Source of the DNA: Acholeplasmataceae bacterium
GTDB lineage: Bacteria > Bacillota > Negativicutes > Acidaminococcales > Acidaminococcaceae
Assembly: GCA_012719555.1 (NCBI GenBank)
Contig: JAAYAE010000062.1
Location: 1-6,677, forward strand
Direction: 5' to 3'
DNA: 6,677 bases
Under the pieces are notes generated by a model, which was not told where the DNA came from, ran no database searches, and saw only the letters and a program-made list of their open reading frames with translations. The position numbers and the translations under genes were made by a program. How positions within the stretch are numbered: the first letter of the stretch is position 1; the number at the start of each line of letters is the position of its first letter. This document shows positions 1 through 5,287 of this stretch, one piece after another.

Positions 1-56
1 CTATAGTATTAAACTCTTTTATGTTTCTATCTTTTTCTTTAACATTATATTATATG

Positions 57-97
57 AAGAAAAAAGACGCACCCGGAATAAATCCGGATGCGTCTTT
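57..97 (-). terminator. Rho-independent terminator of ompH
   Basis: The arms at 63-77 and 83-97 are complementary over 15 pairs with a 5-nt loop. The one imperfect pair (72/88) becomes a G-U wobble only in the minus-strand RNA. The A-run at 57-65 reads as a U-tract after the stem on the minus strand. The stem begins 15 nt beyond the ompH stop codon, so it terminates ompH. The rest of 1-112 is A+T-rich and shows no gene that I can support. Confidence 0.92.
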
Positions 98-112
98 AAT
101 GACAAATTAACG

Positions 113-544
113 TTATTTGGAAATTACATCAATTACGTCTTTAGTAATATCTTTGCCACCGGTAACAATAGCAGCGGAATCGAAAACAGTTGATATACCT
201 TGAGCTTTAGCAACTTTATTAATGGCAGCCATAATTTTCTTTTGAATAGGCCCCATTAATTCATCTTCTCTTTGGGCAATACGTTCTGTTAAAGTTTTAT
301 CCAATGCTCTCTTACCTTCATCGTCTAGACCTGCAGCCTTAGACTGAAATTCTTCTTGAGCCTTTTTTTGTTCAAGACCAATAGCAGCTCTAGCACTACT
401 AATGTCCGGATAACTTGCAAAAACCCTCTGCACATTTACAAAACCAATAGTATCTGCTGCTAACACAGTTTTAGGAGACAAAACGCCTGCAAACCCTACA
501 AAAACTAATACTGCCACCAATAATGATAAAATCTGTTTCTTCAC
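113..544 (-). CDS. ompH: OmpH/Skp-family periplasmic chaperone
   Basis: This is a predicted periplasmic chaperone of the OmpH/Skp family, whose members hold unfolded outer-membrane proteins on their way to the BAM complex. From the GTG start at 544 the product is 143 aa. Seen in the sequence: a lysine-initiated signal peptide with a long hydrophobic core ending near VLA-AD (about residues 1-29), then the family-typical IGFVNVQRVFASYP strand. A charged helical middle rich in K, E, Q and R follows (about 45-105), and then a C-terminal GGKDITKDVIDVI segment. An ATG three codons upstream (553) also opens the frame. However, the GGGAGG at 554-559 abuts that ATG with no spacer and lies 9 nt from the GTG, so GTG 544 is preferred. 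It stands alone between its own promoter and terminator, not beside bamA or lpx genes. Its presence points to a diderm host. The family call is firm; client specificity is unknown. Confidence 0.9.
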   Translation of the reverse strand: MKKQILSLLVAVLVFVGFAGVLSPKTVLAADTIGFVNVQRVFASYPDISSARAAIGLEQKKAQEEFQSKAAGLDDEGKRALDKTLTERIAQREDELMGPIQKKIMAAINKVAKAQGISTVFDSAAIVTGGKDITKDVIDVISK

Positions 545-614
545 TAAAATCATCCTCCCGCATTTGCGCTAATTATTACATCCATATAAGATACAATCTT
601 TAAACATCCAAGTA

Positions 615-643
615 AGTATAACATTTTACATCTTTTCTATCAA
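615..643 (-). promoter_or_regulatory. Promoter of ompH
   Basis: On the minus strand, TTGATA (643-638) and TATACT (620-615) are separated by exactly 17 nt. A TG one base upstream of the -10 box makes it an extended -10. Transcription would start near 608, leaving a leader of about 60 nt before the GTG. Spacing and boxes fit a housekeeping (sigma-A/70) promoter; no operator was recognised. Confidence 0.75.
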
Positions 644-673
644 GCCATTACTGTGAAAATACTGCAAATTCCA

Positions 674-701
674 TTGTAAATACATAAAACACTGCTATAA
701 T
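674..701 (+). promoter_or_regulatory. Promoter of the CXXC/4Fe-4S/TlpA operon
   Basis: TTGTAA (674-679) and a perfect TATAAT (696-701) are separated by 16 nt. The -10 is preceded by TGC, making an extended -10. Transcription would start near 708, about 30 nt before the first ATG of the operon. It is back-to-back with the ompH promoter; the two -35 boxes lie 30 nt apart. No inverted repeat suggesting a regulator was seen between them. Confidence 0.75.
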
Positions 702-737
702 TATGATAAATAATATACTGCAGGGAGGAGGCAAATC

Positions 738-860
738 ATGAAAAAAGCACTATGGTTTCTGGCAATAGTTTTTCTCGTCTCCGGCCTTTATCAAAAAGAT
801 TATATAGCTGTATTACAAAAAGCTGCTATAATTTGCCTGGAGTGTGTTGGCATTGGATAA
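738..860 (+). CDS. CD1871A-like CXXC membrane microprotein (40 aa)
   Basis: The 40-residue product begins with MKKALWF, followed by one hydrophobic segment (about residues 4-18). A short amphipathic stretch leads to a C-terminal tail ending CLECVGIG, with C33 and C36 forming a CXXC pair. A single N-terminal membrane helix with a terminal C-x-x-C-[IV]-G-I-G tail matches my recollection of the CD1871A-family CXXC proteins of Clostridia and Negativicutes. Those have no established function. The start is well supported: GGGAGGAGG at 723-731 lies 6 nt before the ATG, and a consensus promoter is just upstream. The gene overlaps the next one by 8-17 nt, so the two are probably translationally coupled. 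The codons for the CXXC tail also supply the downstream ribosome-binding site. By inference it is a redox or metal-handling partner of the 4Fe-4S protein and thioredoxin encoded after it. Confidence 0.85.
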   Translation: MKKALWFLAIVFLVSGLYQKDYIAVLQKAAIICLECVGIG

Positions 861-1668
861 ACGACGCATTGTACAATTTTTGACAGCCTTCATATATAAT
901 GGAAATCTACCTGGCTTTGTAAATGGGCGAATTTGGCAAGGCAATTCAAAACAGCTATGCGTGCCCGGCCTTAACTGTTACTCTTGCCCGGGAGCCTTAA
1001 GTGCCTGTCCAATAGGTTCTTTGCAGAGTTTTGTATCAGGCGTAGGTTTACGCTTTCCCTTCTATGTTCTAGGGCTTCTAATCCTTTTTGGTCTTTTACT
1101 AGGTAGATTAGTTTGTGGGTGGTTTTGTCCTTTTGGGCTTATTCAAGAACTACTTTATAAAATTCCTACCCCTAAAATTCACAAAAACACACTAACATTA
1201 AAACTAACATACCTTAAATATCCCATAGGTATACTCTTTATTATCATTATACCGCTAGCATTTTTTGCTTGGGAAGGCGTTGGAATTCCTGCTTTTTGCA
1301 AATTCATTTGCCCCGCAGGGACCTTAGAAGCTGCGATTCCTTTAATTACGCTTAATGCTGATTTACGTAGCAGCCTAGGCTTATTATTTGGCTGGAAATT
1401 TTTATTAATGCTTTTTACTATTCTTATAAGCATTTTTATTTACCGCCCCTTCTGTCGCTTTATTTGTCCCTTAGGTGCTTGGTATGGTATTTATAACAAG
1501 CTATCATTATTTGGTATACAGGTGGATAAAGTGAAGTGTAATGGTTGCAACCATTGCATAAAAGTATGTAAAATGGATTGTCAAGAAGTTGCCGACCGCG
1601 AATGCATTAATTGTGGCGAATGTCTTAAAGTTTGCCCAACAAAAGCTATTAGCTTTAAAAAGCTCTAG
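844..1668 (+). CDS. NapH/CcoG-like polytopic 4Fe-4S membrane protein
   Basis: This is an integral membrane iron-sulfur protein of the NapH-like type, a group that passes electrons between membrane and soluble or extracytoplasmic partners. Residue numbers are from the GTG at 844. An N-terminal cysteine cluster (C39, C45, C48, C55) is followed by about four membrane helices near 70-90, 125-142, 160-180 and 185-203. The helices are punctuated by CGWFCPFG (C91, C95), FCKFICPAG (C152, C156) and FCRFICPLG (C204, C208). The C-terminus holds two ferredoxin-type clusters: C232/C235/C238/C242 and C254/C257/C260/C264-Pro. In the first cluster the residue after the last cysteine is Lys instead of Pro. 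No FMN or NosR-like domain is present. The start is uncertain: GTG 844 is 1 nt from the GGAG at 839-842, TTG 847 is 4 nt away, and TTG 853 (giving MDKRRIVQF) is 10 nt away. An in-frame stop at 829 rules out anything longer. By inference it feeds electrons to the TlpA-like protein encoded next. Confidence 0.85.
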   Translation: MLALDKRRIVQFLTAFIYNGNLPGFVNGRIWQGNSKQLCVPGLNCYSCPGALSACPIGSLQSFVSGVGLRFPFYVLGLLILFGLLLGRLVCGWFCPFGLIQELLYKIPTPKIHKNTLTLKLTYLKYPIGILFIIIIPLAFFAWEGVGIPAFCKFICPAGTLEAAIPLITLNADLRSSLGLLFGWKFLLMLFTILISIFIYRPFCRFICPLGAWYGIYNKLSLFGIQVDKVKCNGCNHCIKVCKMDCQEVADRECINCGECLKVCPTKAISFKKL

Positions 1669-1683
1669 AAAGGAACTTGAATT

Positions 1684-2220
1684 ATGATAAAAAAAATTAT
1701 TTTAGGCATTACAATTTTTATATTACTGGCAGCAGGAGGTTTGTACTATTGGTTAGGCATGGGGCACAAAACCACCTTAAATAACGGTGACGCTACCCGC
1801 GATAACCCAGCTCCACAAATAATGCTAACCGAATTAAACGGTAATCCCATAGAGTTATCCTCCCTAAAGGGAAAACCAGTCTTTATGAATTTTTGGGCAA
1901 CTTGGTGCCCACCTTGTGTAGCGGAAATGCCTTTTATTAATGAACTCTACCCTGAATATAAAGACAAGGTGCAATTCGTTATGGTTAGTGTAGATGATAG
2001 TAAAGATAAAAATAAAGTCGTCAAATTTATAGCAGATAAAGGCTTCACCTTTCCTGTTTATACAGCAGAACAAGCTGACATTGCTAAAGCTTATAACATT
2101 CAAGGCATTCCCACCACTTATATTATTAACGCAAAAGGTAATATAAAAAAAGTGCACGTTGGCGGTATGACAAAATCTGAATTAAAAGAATTATTAGATA
2201 AAGCAGTGAACAGCAAATAG
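1684..2220 (+). CDS. TlpA/ResA-like membrane-anchored thioredoxin
   Basis: This is an extracytoplasmic thiol-disulfide oxidoreductase of the TlpA/ResA/AhpC-TSA-related group, 178 aa. Seen: an N-terminal uncleaved anchor or signal (about residues 4-24) with no obvious lipobox, a linker to about 42, then a thioredoxin fold. The active site is WCPPC (74-78) after the MNFWAT strand. The VMVSVDD segment is at 99-105, and the cis-proline motif GIPTTYII is at 141-148 (P143). AGAAAGGA at 1667-1674 lies 9 nt before the ATG. The gene starts 15 nt after the 4Fe-4S gene and has no promoter of its own. ResA and TlpA relatives reduce cytochrome c apoproteins or copper-site cysteines and normally receive electrons from CcdA/DsbD. 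No ccdA is present here, which leaves the preceding Fe-S protein as a candidate donor (inference). The substrate is unknown. Confidence 0.9.
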   Translation: MIKKIILGITIFILLAAGGLYYWLGMGHKTTLNNGDATRDNPAPQIMLTELNGNPIELSSLKGKPVFMNFWATWCPPCVAEMPFINELYPEYKDKVQFVMVSVDDSKDKNKVVKFIADKGFTFPVYTAEQADIAKAYNIQGIPTTYIINAKGNIKKVHVGGMTKSELKELLDKAVNSK

Positions 2221-2253
2221 CCCCTAGTTAGTTAATTAAAAATCTTATTAAAC

Positions 2254-2300
2254 AAAAAGGCAGCCCTTACTATTAACTTTAATAGCAACGGCTGTTTTTT
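2254..2300. terminator. Bidirectional terminator between the convergent tlpA-like gene and copA
   Basis: CAGCC (2261-2265) pairs with GGCTG (2290-2294), and CTATTA (2270-2275) pairs with TAATAG (2280-2285), closing a 4-nt loop. The 4-nt internal segments between them pair only partly. T2295-2300 gives a U-tract for the plus strand. A2254-2258 gives one for the minus strand. The final T residues overlap the copA stop codon (2299-2301), so the copA transcript forms the hairpin directly after its stop. Confidence 0.85.
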
Positions 2301-2502
2301 ATTTAACTAGTGTATATCCTGCAGCAGCAATGACTTTTGCGAATTCCTCAGTCGGTATATTTTTTGTCATTGTAACAACTGCTTTTTTACCTTCTAAGTC
2401 TACTTTCACCTCTTTTACACCTTCTATTTTGCTAAGGTCGTCATGTACGTGCTTTTGGCAATGGGCACACATCATACCCTCAATTTTTAATTCTATTTGC
2501 AT
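2299..2502 (-). other. copZ: Candidate nested CopZ copper chaperone (67 aa) from an internal start in copA
   Basis: An ATG at 2502-2500, in frame with copA (Met778), opens a 67-residue product, MQIELKIEGMMCAHC and onward. In length and fold elements this is a complete CopZ/HMA chaperone: the GMxCxxC copper site is at C12 and C15 of the short form, and a typical AAAGYTLVK end closes it. A near-perfect Shine-Dalgarno (AAGGAGGAG, 2517-2509) precedes it, with 8 nt between GGAGG and the ATG. A free CopZ delivers Cu(I) to CopA and CsoR, and no separate copZ is present in the window. Whether the short form is made in addition to, or instead of, the fused domain is inference. Confidence 0.55.
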
Positions 2503-4833
2503 AATTATCTCCTCCTTTTTTGCAATTTCACTAATTTTATGATCAATCTTAAACCAACGTAAGCGCAATGCATTTAACACTACGCAAACGCTACTCATAC
2601 TCATCGCAGCTGCGCCAAACATTGGATTTAATTTTAAGCCAAATTCCGGGTAAAACAGCCCTGCTGCCAAAGGAATACCAATACTATTATAAAAAAATGC
2701 CCAGAAAAGATTCTGCTTGATATTGCGAATTACTGCTTTACTAAGTCTTACAGCACTAACTGCATCCAATAAATCATTTCGTACCAGCACCGCATCAGCA
2801 CTTTCTATTGCTACATCGGTACCTGCACCAATTGCTATGCCCAAATTTGCTTTGGCTAACGCCGGAGCATCATTAATACCGTCTCCAATCATAGCAACAA
2901 TATGACCTTCTGACTGCAATTTTGCTATATGCTTTGCCTTGTCTTCCGGCATAACGCCTGCAATCACTTCAGGAATATGTAACCGTTTGCGTAACGCTTC
3001 TGCCGTCCTTTTATTATCACCTGTGAGCATTACTACATTTATATTCATATCTTTAAAAAGTTTAATGGCTTCCTTACTATTGGTTTTTTCTATATCAGCT
3101 ACCGCTATTATTCCTAGTAATTCTTTTCCCTTAGCAAAAATAAGTGGTGTCTTGCCCTCATCTGCGAGCCTATCTATTTTTGCCTTTATACTAGATACAT
3201 CTATACCATTTTCTTTTAGCATAGCTTCATTTCCTGCAAAATAAATTTCAGTATTTTGACTAGCTGTTATACCTTGTCCAAAAATAGAACGGAAATTCTG
3301 CATAGGCTGAGGAGCTATGTTATTCTCTTTTGCATACTCCAAAATGGCTTCTGCTAAAGGATGCTCACTACCTATTTCAATTCCCGCCGCAATACTTGTC
3401 AAGATTGCCTGACTAACCCCACTGGTAATGACGTCCGTAACCCTAGGCTTCCCTTCAGTTATAGTACCGGTTTTATCCATAACCACAGTGTCTATACTAT
3501 GGGCAGTTTCTAGTGCCTCTCCTGATTTAATTAAAATACCGTTTTCTGCACCTTTTCCGGTTCCCACCATAATAGCTACAGGAGTAGCCAGTCCAAGCGC
3601 ACAAGGGCAGGATATGACTAAAATAGAAATTCCTATAGAAAGGGCAAATTCAAAACTTGCTCCCCAGAACAGCCATCCGATAGTGGCGGCTAATGCTATA
3701 AACATAACGATAGGAACAAATATTCCTGCAATCTTATCCGCCAGCTTGGCAATCGGAGCCTTACTTCCACTTGCTTCATCGACCAATTTAATAATTTGGC
3801 TGATTGTAGTATCTTCGCCAACTTTAGCAGCTCTAAATTTAATAAAACCATTTTTATTAATTGTTGCTGCCACAACCCTGTCGCCAATGCGCTTTTCTAC
3901 AGGAATACTTTCACCTGTAATAATAGCTTCATCTATACTAGTAGTTCCTTCTACTATAGTTCCGTCAGCCGCGATGCGTTCACCTGGTTTAGTCAGAACT
4001 ATATCTCCAACCATTAGTTCTTCTATAGGCAGAACTAATTGCTGCCCATCACGTTCTACTACAGCTTCTTTAGGTGCCATATCCATGAGCTTTTCAATAG
4101 CTTCACTGGTTTTCCCTTTGGATTTACTTTCTAAAAATTTACCCAAAGTAATCAATGTTAAAATCATACCTGCCGATTCAAAATACAAATCTGCACGATA
4201 TTGATTTACCAAAACTATATCACCATGTCCCAAACCATAGCCTATGCGAAATATAGCAAAAATTCCATACAAAGCTGCCGCACCTGAACCAACTGCAATA
4301 AGGCTATCCATGTTTGGAGCTCCATGAAATAAAGTTTTAAACCCTACTTCGAAATATGTTCTATTTAAATACATTATTGGTAAAACCAATAAGAACTGTG
4401 CGAAAGCAAAGGTAACTGCGTTTTCGCTGCCGCCAAAAGCAAATACCATAAAGGGAGGTAGCGAAATCCTGAACAGGTGGCTTAACATTCCGTGCATAGA
4501 TATATACATCATAGGAATAAGAAAGACAAAAGACCAGACCAAGCGCTGCCTGATTTTCTTTATTTCTTCTGCCGCAATATTTTTTGGTGCCTCTTTTTCT
4601 GTTTTACTTCTCACTGACTCACCAGCTTGTTTTGCTCCATATCCTTCTTTTTCCACAGTTTTGATAATGTCAATACTACTTATAATATTTTCGTCATAAG
4701 TAACTTGCATACTATTAGTTAACAAATTTACGCTTGCTTTTTCTACGCCCGTTAGTTCACTAACACATTTTTCTACTCTGGAAGAACAGGCCGAACAACT
4801 CATCCCCGTTATAATAAATTTTTCATTTTTCAT
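2299..4833 (-). CDS. copA: Copper-exporting P1B-ATPase CopA with N-terminal HMA and C-terminal CopZ-like domain
   Basis: This Cu(I)-exporting P1B-1 ATPase of the cytoplasmic membrane has 844 residues. An N-terminal HMA domain carries GMSCSAC (C13, C16). A linker of about 20 residues leads to eight membrane helices. The actuator TGES is at 306-309, CPC in TM6 at 409-411, the phosphorylated aspartate D453 in DKTGT, and SEHP at 489-492. The hinge GDGINDAP spans 650-657. The Cu(I) signatures are YN in TM7 (715-716) and MSMSS in TM8 (744-748). The usual family C-terminus falls near LRLRWFK (756-762). Here a linker continues into a second complete HMA domain with GMMCAHC (786-792). Typical bacterial CopA proteins lack this domain, but Archaeoglobus fulgidus CopA has metal-binding domains at both ends. 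AAGG at 4844-4841 lies 7 nt before the ATG, and csoR ends 9 nt upstream, so CsoR should control expression. The HMA2 junction has an internal start site and an A6 run. Confidence 0.96.
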   Translation of the reverse strand: MKNEKFIITGMSCSACSSRVEKCVSELTGVEKASVNLLTNSMQVTYDENIISSIDIIKTVEKEGYGAKQAGESVRSKTEKEAPKNIAAEEIKKIRQRLVWSFVFLIPMMYISMHGMLSHLFRISLPPFMVFAFGGSENAVTFAFAQFLLVLPIMYLNRTYFEVGFKTLFHGAPNMDSLIAVGSGAAALYGIFAIFRIGYGLGHGDIVLVNQYRADLYFESAGMILTLITLGKFLESKSKGKTSEAIEKLMDMAPKEAVVERDGQQLVLPIEELMVGDIVLTKPGERIAADGTIVEGTTSIDEAIITGESIPVEKRIGDRVVAATINKNGFIKFRAAKVGEDTTISQIIKLVDEASGSKAPIAKLADKIAGIFVPIVMFIALAATIGWLFWGASFEFALSIGISILVISCPCALGLATPVAIMVGTGKGAENGILIKSGEALETAHSIDTVVMDKTGTITEGKPRVTDVITSGVSQAILTSIAAGIEIGSEHPLAEAILEYAKENNIAPQPMQNFRSIFGQGITASQNTEIYFAGNEAMLKENGIDVSSIKAKIDRLADEGKTPLIFAKGKELLGIIAVADIEKTNSKEAIKLFKDMNINVVMLTGDNKRTAEALRKRLHIPEVIAGVMPEDKAKHIAKLQSEGHIVAMIGDGINDAPALAKANLGIAIGAGTDVAIESADAVLVRNDLLDAVSAVRLSKAVIRNIKQNLFWAFFYNSIGIPLAAGLFYPEFGLKLNPMFGAAAMSMSSVCVVLNALRLRWFKIDHKISEIAKKEEIIMQIELKIEGMMCAHCQKHVHDDLSKIEGVKEVKVDLEGKKAVVTMTKNIPTEEFAKVIAAAGYTLVK
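2509..2517 (-). promoter_or_regulatory. Strong internal Shine-Dalgarno within copA
   Basis: AAGGAGGAG is embedded in the codons for the K-E-E linker (residues 773-775), just downstream of a run of six A (2521-2516). It is a better ribosome-binding site than that of copA itself (AAGG only). It is correctly spaced from the ATG of the CopZ-like domain, which supports that ATG having been, or still being, a genuine start. Confidence 0.65.
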
Positions 4834-4842
4834 ACTAACACC

Positions 4843-5178
4843 TTATTTCATTAGCTTCTGCAAAGTTACGCACAGTTCATCCACCACATCATCATGACCA
4901 TCACGAATATCCTTGACCACACACGACTTAATATGTTGTGCCAAAAGCTTCTTGTTAAAAGAATTAAGAGCAGAGGATATGGCACTTACCTGCGTCAAAA
5001 TATCTACACAGTAACGGTCACCTTCCAACATGTTTTTAATCCCTCTCACTTGCCCTTCAATACGATTCAACCTAGAAAGCAAATCCTTATATTCTTTTCC
5101 TTCCTTGTCCCGCACCTTGATTTTACAAGCACAACTAGGACAAGGTTCCTGGTTTATTTTATCTTCAATGTTTTTCAT
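4843..5178 (-). CDS. csoR: Copper-sensing transcriptional repressor CsoR
   Basis: This is a cytoplasmic Cu(I)-responsive repressor of the CsoR/RcnR family (DUF156), 111 aa and all-helical. The apo form binds its operator, and Cu(I) binding releases it. The core LLSRLNRIEGQVRGIKNML (33-51) is the family hallmark. The copper ligands are C57, H82 and C86, with the same C-25-H-4-C spacing as C36/H61/C65 in Mycobacterium tuberculosis CsoR. This favours Cu(I) over the Ni/Co ligand set of RcnR. GGAGGA at 5189-5184 lies 5 nt before the ATG. It is the first gene of the csoR-copA operon, sits directly downstream of a palindromic operator, and should repress its own transcription. An unusual N-terminal extension carries three more cysteines in CPSCAC (C13, C16, C18), which could bind extra metal. 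Confidence 0.95.
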   Translation of the reverse strand: MKNIEDKINQEPCPSCACKIKVRDKEGKEYKDLLSRLNRIEGQVRGIKNMLEGDRYCVDILTQVSAISSALNSFNKKLLAQHIKSCVVKDIRDGHDDVVDELCVTLQKLMK

Positions 5179-5190
5179 AATCGTCCTCCA

Positions 5191-5211
5191 ATATACCCCC
5201 TATGGGTATAT
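5191..5211. promoter_or_regulatory. CsoR operator
   Basis: The inverted repeat has perfect 8-bp arms, ATATACCC (5191-5198) and GGGTATAT (5204-5211), around a 5-bp CCTAT centre. The C-rich/G-rich core flanked by ATA/TAT resembles the GC-tract operators of Firmicute CsoR proteins upstream of copper export genes. It covers the expected transcription start and lies between the -10 box and the csoR ribosome-binding site, so bound CsoR would block initiation or promoter clearance. Confidence 0.85.
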
Positions 5212-5215
5212 ATTA

Positions 5216-5244
5216 ATGGTATAACAAACAACCACTTTTGTCAA
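5216..5244 (-). promoter_or_regulatory. Promoter of csoR-copA
   Basis: A consensus -35 TTGACA (5244-5239) is followed at 17 nt by TACCAT (5221-5216), a 4/6 match to the -10 consensus. The overlapping TATACC (5223-5218), preceded by TGT, is an alternative extended -10 with a short 15-nt spacer. Either places the start inside or next to the CsoR palindrome. Confidence 0.7.
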
Positions 5245-5246
5245 TA

Positions 5247-5287
5247 AAAATGCAGTCCAAACTATTAAAAATAGTGGACTGCATTTT
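5247..5287 (-). terminator. Rho-independent terminator after the metallophosphoesterase gene
   Basis: TGCAGTCC (5251-5258) pairs with GGACTGCA (5276-5283), and ACTATT (5261-5266) pairs with AATAGT (5270-5275) around a 3-nt loop. A 2-nt AA bulge sits on one arm. The flanking A4/T4 extend the stem. On the minus strand the stem is followed by a T-run (5250-5246). It starts at the stop codon of the metallophosphoesterase and insulates it from the csoR promoter, whose -35 box lies only a few bases further on. Confidence 0.88.

Noticed and set aside
1..56. Short A+T-rich left edge examined for a gene or promoter
   Set aside because: No frame with a ribosome-binding site or recognisable product was found, and the stretch is too short to judge further.
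1179..1433. Antisense open frame of 84 codons within the 4Fe-4S gene
   Set aside because: It lies opposite a gene with dense, recognisable cysteine motifs, has no family resemblance or ribosome-binding site, and is a frame shadow.
844..1668. NosR or RnfB-type protein
   Set aside because: There is no FMN-binding domain or Rnf-specific Cys pattern. The membrane CxxxCP motifs plus two C-terminal clusters fit the NapH-like group instead.
2516..2521. RNA polymerase slippage on the A6 run as an established mechanism
   Set aside because: Efficient transcriptional slippage usually needs longer runs, about eight or more. Six A residues alone do not support a firm claim, so it is kept only as one possibility in the findings.
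3428..4204. Long plus-strand open frame of 258 codons opposite copA
   Set aside because: The copA strand encodes the conserved ATPase motifs across this stretch. The opposite frame has low-complexity Ser/Ile/Pro composition and no recognised domain.
4894..5247. Plus-strand open frames across csoR and its promoter
   Set aside because: They run antisense to csoR and through its operator, show no domain or ribosome-binding site, and are explained as shadows.
5247..5287. Possible riboswitch or attenuator for csoR
   Set aside because: The hairpin lies upstream of the csoR -35 box, so it is not in the csoR leader. It is fully explained as the terminator of the upstream gene.
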